Source: UMGS1840 sp045661305 (GTDB lineage: Bacteria > Bacillota > Clostridia > UMGS1840). Taken from it: DNA of 15,213 bases. The notes beneath the pieces were generated by a model. It was not told the origin of the DNA and did not search any database. It saw only the letters and a program-made list of their open reading frames with translations. This document shows, piece by piece, positions 8,316-15,139 of this stretch. A program made the translations under genes and the position numbers. How positions within the stretch are numbered: the first letter of the stretch is position 1; each line of letters starts with the position of its first letter. Location: the NCBI GenBank assembly GCA_045661305.1, contig JAZRFJ010000034.1, positions 1-15,213 of the forward strand, read 5' to 3'.

Positions 8316-9429
8316 GGTAATTCACATTTTAAGTGATACGAATATCGGTGGAGCAGGTACACTTTTAGTAAATTATCTTAAAAATTTTGACAGAGAAAAA
8401 TTTGATATAAAAGTAATTCTTCCAAAAGACAGCTTATTAAAGCCGAGAATTGAAAGCCTTTCTTACGAAGTTATCGAGCTTTTGGGTAATCAGGATAAAT
8501 CACTTGACTTTAAAGCAATAGGGGAATTAAGAAAAATTTTTAAAAAAGAAAAACCTGATATTGTTCATGCCCATTCTTCAATGAGTGCTAAAATTGCAGC
8601 ATTTCTTTGCGGTGTAAAAACAAGAATGTACACCCGCCATTGTGCTTATGACCCTAAAAAATTTATGACAGTTTTTCCTTTTAAGCATATAAACGGCTTT
8701 ATAAACAACACACTTTCAACGCATATTATTGCAGTTGCACAGGCGGCAAAAGAAAACTTAACTGACACAGGCGTTTCTGACAAAAAAATAACTGTTATTA
8801 TAAACGGTGTTGATGAACTTACAGAAAAGACCGAAGAAGAAAAGACTATTATAAGAGAAAAATATGGTATTTCAAAAGACGATTTTCTTTTTGGTATTGT
8901 CGCAAGGTTAGAGAATGTAAAAGGACATGACTATTTTATTGAGGCAGCAAATGAAATTTCTAAAAAATATGATAATGTAAAATTCATTATTGCAGGAACG
9001 GGAGCTGAGGAAGAACGCTTAAAGAAAAAGGTTAATGACCTTGGACTTTCTAAAAGAGTTATTTTTGCAGGCTTTGTTACAGATGTTTCCGAAATTTACA
9101 GCATTATGGATATGAATGTAAACTGTTCTTGGGGAACGGAAACTTCTTCTCTTGCACTAAGTGAAGCAATGAGCATAGGAAAACCTGCAATAGCAAGCAT
9201 ATACGGCGGTAATCCTTACATGATAACAGACGGTGAGAACGGACTGCTGTGCGAGAAGAAAAATTCTTTGGCATTAGCAGAAAAAATGGAATATATCCTC
9301 AATAATAAAGATGTATATCAAGAAATGTGCAAAAAGGCAAGAGAGCATTACGAGAAAAAATTCACTGCGAAGAAAATGACTAAAAGCTTGGAAGAAATTT
9401 ATGAAAAAGAGTACAGGAGGAACAAATAG
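8296..9429 (+). CDS. Glycosyltransferase, GT4-type (GT-B fold)
   Basis: A 377-aa cytoplasmic or membrane-associated glycosyltransferase that transfers a sugar from a nucleotide-sugar to a growing glycan. Seen: an N-terminal Rossmann half with NIGGAG (16-21) and IVHAHSS (89-95), the hinge IINGVD (168-173), then a C-terminal donor half with GIVARLENVKGHDYFIEA (200-217), FIIAGTG (230-236), and the E-x7-E signature of retaining GT4 enzymes at Glu282/Glu290. The frame is open from ATG 8245, but ATG 8296 is chosen: it has a strong AGGAGAGG site (8283-8290) just upstream, gives the usual start (KVIHILSDTNIGGAG), and limits overlap with the upstream gene to 20 bp. It ends in TAG, the only TAG stop in the window, immediately followed by the next ATG. 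Donor and acceptor sugars cannot be told. The position between a Wzy/WaaL-like gene and two small membrane-protein genes supports surface-glycan assembly. Confidence 0.9.
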   Translation: MRETRIKVIHILSDTNIGGAGTLLVNYLKNFDREKFDIKVILPKDSLLKPRIESLSYEVIELLGNQDKSLDFKAIGELRKIFKKEKPDIVHAHSSMSAKIAAFLCGVKTRMYTRHCAYDPKKFMTVFPFKHINGFINNTLSTHIIAVAQAAKENLTDTGVSDKKITVIINGVDELTEKTEEEKTIIREKYGISKDDFLFGIVARLENVKGHDYFIEAANEISKKYDNVKFIIAGTGAEEERLKKKVNDLGLSKRVIFAGFVTDVSEIYSIMDMNVNCSWGTETSSLALSEAMSIGKPAIASIYGGNPYMITDGENGLLCEKKNSLALAEKMEYILNNKDVYQEMCKKAREHYEKKFTAKKMTKSLEEIYEKEYRRNK

Positions 9430-9900
9430 ATGAAAAAAACTGTCAAATACATTATAGAAGCTGTTATAATTATCGCTTTTCTTTTGGTTGCTCTTTACGG
9501 CATTTCTGTTATAAAGCCATCCGTTTTCGGTGGAGAAGATTACAAGGATATAGAAATAGCTGTTGAGTTTTTGCAGGCTAAAAAAGAATTTATTGATGAT
9601 ATAAAAATAGGCGACAAGATGCTCGAAAATACTCAAAGCACTTATTTTGGTGAGGTTATAGAGGTTGGTGAGATTTTACCGTCAATTTTTACGGTAAGTG
9701 ATTATGAAAACGGAAAATACATCGAAACAAATTCCACTGAGTATGTAAGAAGAAGAGTTGTTTTAAAAAACAGTGCAAGAGTTTTTGATAATGCAATCAA
9801 AATTGGTGAAATTTCAGTTAAGGTTGGCGGAAAATACGGTCTTATTTTTAACGGGAATTTTGTTGACGGTACTGTAATGGGACTTAATGTTTTGGAATAA
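9430..9900 (+). CDS. Small single-pass membrane protein, DUF4330-like (first of a pair)
   Basis: A 156-aa protein with a short basic N-terminus, one hydrophobic helix at about residues 7-28, and a soluble domain of about 120 residues likely outside the membrane. The soluble part looks beta-rich, with alternating hydrophobic residues and the phrases IEIAVEFL, IGDKMLE, YFGEVIEVGEI and IKIGEISVKVGGKYG. Length and layout (helix, beta domain, a GD/GE turn before a Y-x-GE strand) resemble DUF4330 proteins; this is a family-level impression, and the function of that family is not known to me. ATG 9430 directly follows the upstream TAG stop, with a strong AGGAGG site (9415-9420), indicating operon membership and coupling. 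It is followed 19 bp later by a diverged paralogue. It could be an accessory or scaffold for the glycan machinery encoded next to it, but no catalytic motif is visible. Confidence 0.7.
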   Translation: MKKTVKYIIEAVIIIAFLLVALYGISVIKPSVFGGEDYKDIEIAVEFLQAKKEFIDDIKIGDKMLENTQSTYFGEVIEVGEILPSIFTVSDYENGKYIETNSTEYVRRRVVLKNSARVFDNAIKIGEISVKVGGKYGLIFNGNFVDGTVMGLNVLE

Positions 9901-9919
9901 TCATTAAGGAGGTAGGAAA

Positions 9920-10417
9920 ATGGATAAGAGTAGTAAAAAAAGTAAAAAAGGTAAATTTAGTATAAACGCTTTTGATTTTATTGTAATAGTTCTTCTTATT
10001 GTTCTTGTTGTCGGAATTTTTGCAAAATTTGTTATCTTTTCCGAGGATAAAAAGATGCAGGTTGATATTACTTATGATATTTTAGTAAAATCAGTAAGAC
10101 AGGAAACAATAGACGCTTTTGAAATAGGTCAGGGTGTTTATGAAAAGGCAAATGGTTATTATATCGGCGAAATAACTTCCCTAAAATCCGAGGGTGCAAC
10201 AGACCTTATGGAAACTTTGGACGGAAAAGTAATTGAAGCACCTGTTGAAAACAGATATAATCTTATAATATCTGTAAAGGCAGAGGGAATTAAGGACCAG
10301 AATGGTCTTGTTTCCGTAAACAAATGCAAAATTTTTGACGGTAAGGATATAAATTTTGATACACAGAAGAACCGTTGCTACGGAACTTTTAGAAATATGC
10401 AGATTAACTATAAATAA
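9920..10417 (+). CDS. DUF4330-like single-pass membrane protein (second of a pair)
   Basis: A 165-aa protein with a lysine/serine-rich cytoplasmic start (KSSKKSKKGK), a FSINAFDFIVI segment entering a hydrophobic helix (about 18-40), and an external domain of about 120 residues. FSINAFDF resembles the 'I-N-x-x-D' entry that I associate with DUF4330 proteins. The domain follows the same plan as its neighbour: a VDITYDILV strand, an IGQGVYEKANGYYIGEI segment matching IGDKMLENTQSTYFGEV in the first protein, and further strands. This indicates an old duplication, although sequence identity is low. It has a near-perfect AAGGAGGT ribosome binding site (9906-9913) 6 nt before ATG 9920, so it is probably well translated. 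No enzyme motif is visible. The function is unknown; an envelope role is inferred from the flanking glycan and diaminopimelate genes. Confidence 0.72.
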   Translation: MDKSSKKSKKGKFSINAFDFIVIVLLIVLVVGIFAKFVIFSEDKKMQVDITYDILVKSVRQETIDAFEIGQGVYEKANGYYIGEITSLKSEGATDLMETLDGKVIEAPVENRYNLIISVKAEGIKDQNGLVSVNKCKIFDGKDINFDTQKNRCYGTFRNMQINYK

Positions 10418-10440
10418 ATTGACTATGGAGGACTTGAAAA

Positions 10441-11430
10441 ATGCAAAAAATAAAAATTGCAATACTTGGTTACGGTAATTTGGGAAAAGGCGTAGAGGTT
10501 GCATGCGATATGAATGATGACATGGAGCTTAAATATGTTTTTACAAGAAGAAATCCCGATGAGCTTAAGATTTTGTCAGAAAACGCAGAAGTAAAGAGTG
10601 CAGACGATATTTTAAATTATAAAGATGAGATTGATGTTCTTATCATATGCGGAGGCTCTGCAACTGATTTGCCAAAGCAGACACCTTATTATTCAAAATA
10701 TTTTAATACAGTCGACTCTTTTGATACTCATGCAAGAATTCCTGAGCATTTTGGAAATGTAGATAAAGCTTCAAGAGAAGGAAAAAAAATAAGCGTTATT
10801 TCTGTCGGCTGGGACCCAGGTGTGTTCTCTATGCAAAGACTTCTTTTTAACTCTGTTTTACCGTCAGGTACAGATTATACCTTCTGGGGTAAGGGTGTAA
10901 GTCAGGGACATAGTGACGCTGTAAGAAGAATTGATGGAGTGAAAAATGCAATCCAGTACACAATTCCAATAGATGAAGCAGTAGAAAAGGCAAGAAGCGG
11001 CAACAATCCTGAGCTTTCAACAAAAGATAAGCATTTAAGAGAGTGCTTTGTTGTTTTGGAAGACGGTGCAGATAAAGTAAGAATTGAAAACGAAATAAAG
11101 ACAATGAAAAACTATTTTAGTGACTATAACACTATTGTTCATTTTATTTCGGAAGAAGAATTTAAAAGAGACCATAATAAAATGCCTCACGGCGGTTTTG
11201 TTATAAGAAGCGGAAACACTGATAAATCAGCTCAGATGAAGCATGTTATGGAATTTTCATTAAAGCTTGATTCAAATCCGCAGTTTACTGCAAGTGTTTT
11301 GTGTGCTTTTGCAAGAGCTGCATACAGACTTAATAAAGAAGGAATGTGCGGTTGTAAAACTGCTTTTGATATACCGCTTTCATATCTTTCTTCACAGTCA
11401 CATGATGAGTTAATAGCACACCTTCTTTAA
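10441..11430 (+). CDS. ddh: meso-Diaminopimelate dehydrogenase
   Basis: This NADPH-dependent enzyme (EC 1.4.1.16) converts tetrahydrodipicolinate plus ammonia directly to meso-2,6-diaminopimelate. It bypasses the acetylase or succinylase branches of lysine synthesis and supplies the peptidoglycan cross-linking residue. The product is 329 aa, normal for the family. Seen: the nucleotide-binding loop ILGYGNLGKG (8-17), TRRNPDEL after the second strand where the 2'-phosphate of NADP is bound, VDSFDTHARIPEH (91-103), the signature VGWDPGVFSMQR (122-133), and the substrate-binding region WGKGVSQGHSDAVRRI (149-164), with MPHGGFVIRSGNT (248-260) further on. ATG 10441 has GGAGG (10427-10431) 9 nt upstream. 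It lies 23 bp after the second small membrane-protein gene, so it is likely in the same operon. Its presence indicates a meso-DAP-type peptidoglycan. Confusion with other GFO/IDH-type oxidoreductases is unlikely given the DAP-specific motifs. Confidence 0.95.
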   Translation: MQKIKIAILGYGNLGKGVEVACDMNDDMELKYVFTRRNPDELKILSENAEVKSADDILNYKDEIDVLIICGGSATDLPKQTPYYSKYFNTVDSFDTHARIPEHFGNVDKASREGKKISVISVGWDPGVFSMQRLLFNSVLPSGTDYTFWGKGVSQGHSDAVRRIDGVKNAIQYTIPIDEAVEKARSGNNPELSTKDKHLRECFVVLEDGADKVRIENEIKTMKNYFSDYNTIVHFISEEEFKRDHNKMPHGGFVIRSGNTDKSAQMKHVMEFSLKLDSNPQFTASVLCAFARAAYRLNKEGMCGCKTAFDIPLSYLSSQSHDELIAHLL

Positions 11431-11458
11431 TAAATTTTAAAAGGAGATATTTTGGAAA

Positions 11459-12721
11459 GTGAAAAAAGTGCAAAAAGTATTGATTTTCAGCTTTATTTTT
11501 ATAGTTTTTCTTTCTCTTAACGCATATTGTGAGGAATATGTTAAAATCGGTCTTAAATATAATACAAAGGCTGTTTCTTCGTGCAAAGTGAGTGCATATG
11601 ATAATGGTGCTGTTATTGTTAATGTCGGTGCAGAAAATCTTATTAATGCAACCGATAATGCTGTTAATCTTTTGTATGATAACGGCAGTATTACAGTTAT
11701 GGACAAAAATAATGTTGCACCTCATTTTGTTATGACAGATACTTCTTCGTTTATTGAAATAGGCTCAACAAATAATATAGTGGAACTTGATGGAAAGGCA
11801 TACAGAGGAACACTTATTTTTACATCAACCCCAAACGGTATTCAGGTTGTTAATTATGTCGGAATAGAGGACTATTTAAAAAGTGTTGTTCCGTCTGAAA
11901 TGCCGTCGTCATGGAATATCGAAGCACTTAAAACTCAGGCTGTATGTGCCAGAAATTATACTGTTGTAAATAAAGGAAAGCTTTCAAAATACGGCTTTGA
12001 CCTTGACGATACAACAGCGTGTCAGGCATATGCGGGTATTTCCTCGGAAAATCCTCGTACAACACAGGCAGTAGAGGAAACAAAAGGTATTATAGCACTT
12101 TACGAGGATAAGCCTGCAAACTTGTTCTATTATTCCTCAAGCGGTGGATATACCGAAGATGTGAAAAATGTGTGGGGAAGCACCAACTATCCTTATTTAG
12201 TGAGCGTTCCCGACCCTTATGACCCACTTTCAAAGTGGGAAGTAAAATTCACTTCCTCCGAGCTTAAGGATAAGCTTTTTTCAGTAGGAATAGATGTAGG
12301 TGATATAAAAGGTGTCGAGGTTACAAAAAGAACTGATGCAGGACGAGCAGTGGAAGTTATAATAACAGGCTCAACGGGTTCTTATACTGCAAAGCTTGAA
12401 AAAACAAGAAATGTTTTCGGGCTTAAAAGCTCAATGTACACAATTTCTTCATCTGGTGAAGCTGTTTTAACACCAAAGAGTGTAATAACGGAATATGGGG
12501 TCGAAAAAAGATATATTTCAAGACCTGTGATGACTGCAAAGGGAATAGTTCCTTTAGAGACAACACAAGGCTCGCCTGATGAATTTGTTTTCACAGGATA
12601 TGGCTGGGGACACGGTATAGGAATGAGCCAATACGGCTCAAAAGGCTTTGCAGATAACGGTTATACATACGATAAAATAATTCTTCATTATTTCCCGGGA
12701 ACAACACTCGGAACTTATTAA
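11459..12721 (+). CDS. SpoIID/LytB-domain protein, probable secreted peptidoglycan lytic enzyme
   Basis: A 420-aa exported protein. Residues 1 to about 24 form a signal peptide (MKKVQK, then a hydrophobic run ending ...LNAYC). The SpoIID domain follows: RGTLIF (116-121), VGIEDYLKSVVPSEMP (134-149), EALKTQAVCARNY (155-167), FYYSSSGGYTEDV (223-235), and the C-terminal signature GYGWGHGIGMSQYG (380-393). B. subtilis SpoIID is a lytic transglycosylase that cleaves denuded glycan strands during engulfment; its catalytic Glu lies in the same S-E-M-P context, here Glu147. The domain also occurs outside sporulation, so this need not be SpoIID itself, and no other sporulation gene is present. Start GTG 11459 follows AAGGAG (11441-11446) at a long 12-nt spacing, and GTG 11468 is a further option. 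The nearest other initiator, TTG 11452, is out of frame. It lies 28 bp after ddh, which fits a peptidoglycan role. Confidence 0.9.
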   Translation: MKKVQKVLIFSFIFIVFLSLNAYCEEYVKIGLKYNTKAVSSCKVSAYDNGAVIVNVGAENLINATDNAVNLLYDNGSITVMDKNNVAPHFVMTDTSSFIEIGSTNNIVELDGKAYRGTLIFTSTPNGIQVVNYVGIEDYLKSVVPSEMPSSWNIEALKTQAVCARNYTVVNKGKLSKYGFDLDDTTACQAYAGISSENPRTTQAVEETKGIIALYEDKPANLFYYSSSGGYTEDVKNVWGSTNYPYLVSVPDPYDPLSKWEVKFTSSELKDKLFSVGIDVGDIKGVEVTKRTDAGRAVEVIITGSTGSYTAKLEKTRNVFGLKSSMYTISSSGEAVLTPKSVITEYGVEKRYISRPVMTAKGIVPLETTQGSPDEFVFTGYGWGHGIGMSQYGSKGFADNGYTYDKIILHYFPGTTLGTY

Positions 12722-12753
12722 AAAAGTCAGAAAAGTTAGAAAGGCAGAAATTT

Positions 12754-13782
12754 ATGAGAACTGAAGATTTTGATTATAATCTTCCCGAAGAACTTATTGC
12801 CCAAACACCGCTTAAAGAGCGTACATTATCAAGGCTTATGGTTCTTTCAAAAAATACAGGCGAATATGAACATAAGCATTTCTTTGATTTGGCAGACTAT
12901 CTCAAAGAGGGAGATGTTCTTGTTTTTAACAATACAAAGGTTATTCCAGCAAGGCTTTTCGGTGTTAAGGAAGGCGGAACTGCCGGGATAGAAACTCTTT
13001 TGTTAAAACGATGCTCAATTGATGAGTGGGAAGTCCTTCTAAAGCCTGCAAAACGAATAAAGCAGGGCGGACGGGTAGTTTTTGGTGATGGAGAGCTTAT
13101 CGGCGAAGTTTTAGGCGAGTTAGATGACGGAAAACGCAAAATGAAATTTTATTTTGACGGTGTCTTTGAAGAAATTATCGACAAGCTTGGCAATATGCCT
13201 CTACCGCCTTATATAAAGGAAAAATTAGAGGATAAAAACAGATACCAGACAGTTTATGCAAAATATGACGGTTCAGCGGCAGCACCAACTGCGGGACTTC
13301 ATTTTACCGAAGATTTTATTAAAAAAATCGAAGAAAAGGGCGTTATAACAGCTTATGTTACTCTTCATGTAGGGCTTGGAACTTTCCGACCTGTAAAGGA
13401 AGATGATATTACAAAGCATATAATGCACAATGAGCATTATATTGTACCAAAAGAAACTGCTGATATAATTAACAAAGCAAAAAAAGAGGGAAGAAGGGTA
13501 ATATCCGTCGGAACAACATCACTTCGTACTATGGAGGCAGTTGCAAGCAGTAATAACGGAATTATGGTTTCGGGCGAGGGAGATACAGAGATATTTATAT
13601 ACCCGGGCTACAAATTTAAAATTGTTGATGCGCTTATTACAAATTTCCATCTTCCAAAATCAACACTTTTAATGCTTGTTTCAGCACTTTCTGACAGAGA
13701 AAAAATACTTGGTGCATATAACGAAGCTATAAAGGAAAAATATAGATTTTTCTCATTTGGCGATGCTATGTTTATTCAATGA
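12754..13782 (+). CDS. queA: S-adenosylmethionine:tRNA ribosyltransferase-isomerase
   Basis: QueA (EC 2.4.99.17) transfers and isomerises the ribosyl part of S-adenosylmethionine onto preQ1 at tRNA wobble position 34, giving epoxyqueuosine. The product is 342 aa, normal for the family. Seen: the start EDFDYNLPEELIAQTPLKERTLSRLMVL, FNNTKVIPARLFGVK, the central GSAAAPTAGLHFT, HVGLGTFRPV, HNEHY, VGTTSLRTMEA and ITNFHLPKSTLLMLVSAL. ATG 12754 is preceded by GAAAGGCAG at about 9 nt and lies 32 bp after the SpoIID-like gene with no terminator. The usual partner tgt is not in the window. It ends in TGA, the only TGA stop here, followed directly by TAA as a second stop. The last four codons and the stop lie in the left arm of a perfect inverted repeat. 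Confidence 0.97.
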   Translation: MRTEDFDYNLPEELIAQTPLKERTLSRLMVLSKNTGEYEHKHFFDLADYLKEGDVLVFNNTKVIPARLFGVKEGGTAGIETLLLKRCSIDEWEVLLKPAKRIKQGGRVVFGDGELIGEVLGELDDGKRKMKFYFDGVFEEIIDKLGNMPLPPYIKEKLEDKNRYQTVYAKYDGSAAAPTAGLHFTEDFIKKIEEKGVITAYVTLHVGLGTFRPVKEDDITKHIMHNEHYIVPKETADIINKAKKEGRRVISVGTTSLRTMEAVASSNNGIMVSGEGDTEIFIYPGYKFKIVDALITNFHLPKSTLLMLVSALSDREKILGAYNEAIKEKYRFFSFGDAMFIQ

Positions 13783-13799
13783 TAAAATCATTGAATAAA
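13771..13799. repeat. Perfect 13-bp inverted repeat over the queA stop codon
   Basis: The left arm TTTATTCAATGAT (13771-13783) and right arm ATCATTGAATAAA (13787-13799) are exact reverse complements separated by AAA. The left arm encodes the last queA codons and its TGA stop; the right arm is in the 62-bp gap before the cysteine desulfurase gene. As RNA it would form a 13-bp AU-rich hairpin with a 3-nt loop. Neither strand has a T-run after the stem, so it is not a standard intrinsic terminator. It could stabilise or mark an mRNA end, or be a dyad binding site for a regulator of the downstream gene. The function is unknown. Confidence 0.85.
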
Positions 13800-13844
13800 C
13801 AAGGTAATAAGTAATAGGAATAGTGAAAAGGTAAGGAATTTTTT

Positions 13845-14939
13845 ATGATATATCTTGATAATGCGGCAACAGAGCCTGTTTTTAGTGAAGTAAGCGAATA
13901 TATGTACGAGGTTTTGAAAAATGATTTCGGAAACCCGTCATCACTTCACAATTTAGGGTTAAAAGCAGAAAATATTGTAACAAAAGCAAGAGAAATTATT
14001 GCTTCTTCTTTGGGTACAAAGGAAAACGAAATATATTTTGCATCAAGCGGAACTTTGGCAAATAATACTGCAATTTTGGGGTATTTAAAGAGAAACAAAA
14101 GAGCGGGCAAAGAGGTAATGATTTCATCAGTTGAGCATCCGAGTGTTTATAATATTGCACCATACCTTAAAGAAATGGGATATACAGTTTTGGAAATTCC
14201 TGTTAAGGATTTCTTATATGACTATGATTTTATTGAAAAAAATATATCAGAAAATACTGCACTCATAAGTGTTATGGCTGTAAATAACGAAACAGGTACA
14301 GTTTTTGATATAAAGAAAATAAGAGATATAATTTCATCAAAAAAGCTTGGTACTGTTATACATTGTGACTGTATTCAGGCATATATGAAAACAAATATAA
14401 AAGTGAACACTTTCGGTGCTGATATGATAACCATTTCAGCACATAAAATCGGAGGGCCTAAAGGTATAGCTGCACTTTATATCAGAAAAGGTCTTTTTGT
14501 TGAGCCTATATATTATGGCGGAGGTCAGGAAAGAGGTATGTTTTCACAGACAGAAGCGGTGCATAATATTGCAGGCTTTGGGAAGGCTGTTGAAATCAAT
14601 TTAAAAAACAATTATATGGAAAAAATTGATGCGCTTTCAAAGCTTTTTATATCAAAACTTAATGAAAATATTATTGTAAATTCAAAAAACAATTTACCAA
14701 ATATAATTAATATTTCTGTTCCTATCAGATCTGAAATTGCACTTCATAAGCTTGAAAGCAAAGGAATTTATGTTTCTTCAGGCTCGGCTTGTTCTCAGAA
14801 AAAAGGGGAACGCAACAGAGTGCTTTCAAATTTTTCTTTATCACAAAAAATTCAGGATACTGCACTTCGTATTTCGATAGGATATAACAACACTCCTGAT
14901 GATATGATAGCCGCAGCCGAGGCAATAAATAATTTATAA
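13845..14939 (+). CDS. Cysteine desulfurase-family protein (NifS/IscS-like, class V aminotransferase)
   Basis: A 364-aa pyridoxal-phosphate enzyme. NifS/IscS enzymes remove sulfur from cysteine as a persulfide for Fe-S clusters, thiamine or tRNA thiolation. Seen: the start IYLDNAATEP, His98 in SSVEHPS (the residue that stacks on PLP), NNETG (147-151), HCDCIQA with Asp175 and Gln178 near the cofactor, the PLP lysine Lys201 in SAHKIGGPKG, and the sulfur-carrying Cys316 in SSGSACSQKKGERNRVL. Two common motifs are altered: the usual GTES/GTEA-type stretch reads SSGTLANNTAI (68-77), and the usual RGMRSGTxN reads RGMFSQTEAVHNI (230-242). It is slightly shorter than typical IscS. Thus the fold and catalytic residues are intact, but it belongs to a divergent subgroup and its acceptor is uncertain. 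ATG 13845 has AAGGA (13833-13837) 7 nt upstream. No IscU, ThiI or MnmA partner is in the window; the neighbours are queA and a tRNA. Confidence 0.87.
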   Translation: MIYLDNAATEPVFSEVSEYMYEVLKNDFGNPSSLHNLGLKAENIVTKAREIIASSLGTKENEIYFASSGTLANNTAILGYLKRNKRAGKEVMISSVEHPSVYNIAPYLKEMGYTVLEIPVKDFLYDYDFIEKNISENTALISVMAVNNETGTVFDIKKIRDIISSKKLGTVIHCDCIQAYMKTNIKVNTFGADMITISAHKIGGPKGIAALYIRKGLFVEPIYYGGGQERGMFSQTEAVHNIAGFGKAVEINLKNNYMEKIDALSKLFISKLNENIIVNSKNNLPNIINISVPIRSEIALHKLESKGIYVSSGSACSQKKGERNRVLSNFSLSQKIQDTALRISIGYNNTPDDMIAAAEAINNL

Positions 14940-14945
14940 AAATGC

Positions 14946-14974
14946 TTGACAATTAATTCTCTTTATGCTAAAAT
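14946..14974 (+). promoter_or_regulatory. Strong housekeeping sigma promoter for tRNA-Leu
   Basis: The -35 box TTGACA (14946-14951) is a perfect consensus. A 17-nt spacer leads to the -10 box TAAAAT (14969-14974; consensus TATAAT), preceded by TGC to give an extended -10 (TGnTAAAAT). The tRNA begins 39 nt after the -10, so transcription should start around 14980-14983 and leave a leader of about 30 nt to be trimmed. It starts 7 bp after the cysteine desulfurase stop codon, showing that the tRNA is an independent transcription unit. Confidence 0.88.
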
Positions 14975-15013
14975 ATTCAAGGTTGCAAGTGGTAAAAATT
15001 AAATATATAATAT

Positions 15014-15098
15014 GCGGATGTGGCGGAACGGCAGACGCGCTGGCTTCAGGTGCCAGTCGGGCTTCTCGGTGCAAGTTCAAATCTTGTCATCCGCACCA
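15014..15098 (+). tRNA. tRNA-Leu(CAG), 3' CCA encoded
   Basis: An 85-nt class II tRNA. The acceptor stem GCGGATG (15014-15020) pairs fully with CATCCGC (15088-15094), followed by A and the encoded CCA (15095-15098). The anticodon stem CTGGC (15040-15044) pairs with GCCAG (15052-15056) around the loop TTCAGGT, giving anticodon CAG at 15047-15049, which reads the leucine codon CUG. A long variable arm (15057-15070) can fold as CGGG with CTCG, as expected for leucine. The T arm is GCAAG-TTCAAAT-CTTGT (15071-15087). All parts are intact. It is transcribed from its own promoter and followed at once by a terminator, so it is a single-gene unit. Confidence 0.97.
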
Positions 15099-15099
15099 G

Positions 15100-15139
15100 A
15101 AAAAAAGACATTTTTCTAAAAGAAGAATGTCTTTTTTTA
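15100..15139 (+). terminator. Intrinsic terminator of the tRNA-Leu unit
   Basis: An 11-bp stem pairs 15107-15117 (GACATTTTTCT) with 15121-15131 (AGAAGAATGTC), containing one T-G wobble and an AAA loop. It is followed by seven T (15132-15138). The A-run before the stem (15100-15106) can also pair with the T-run, so the element could work in both directions. It begins 1 nt after the tRNA CCA. Confidence 0.9.

Noticed and set aside
9274..9636. Minus-strand open frame of 120 codons spanning the glycosyltransferase end and the first small membrane protein
   Set aside because: It is a low-complexity Phe/Ser/Ile-rich reading of AT-rich coding DNA, has no family match I recognise, and opposes two well-supported genes with strong ribosome binding sites.
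11330..11725. Minus-strand open frames of 131 and 89 codons over the ddh to SpoIID-like junction
   Set aside because: They overlap the signal peptide and domain of the SpoIID-like gene, lack a recognisable domain and read as shadow frames.
12770..12991. A 73-codon + strand frame inside queA
   Set aside because: It lies wholly within the conserved queA N-terminal coding region in another frame, with no ribosome binding site or recognisable content.
13801..13837. GTAATAAGTAATAGGAATAG-like repeats ahead of the cysteine desulfurase gene, with a similar GTAAGTAATAG after prfA
   Set aside because: Short AT- and purine-rich similarity around ribosome binding sites is expected by chance in this genome; there is no regular period.
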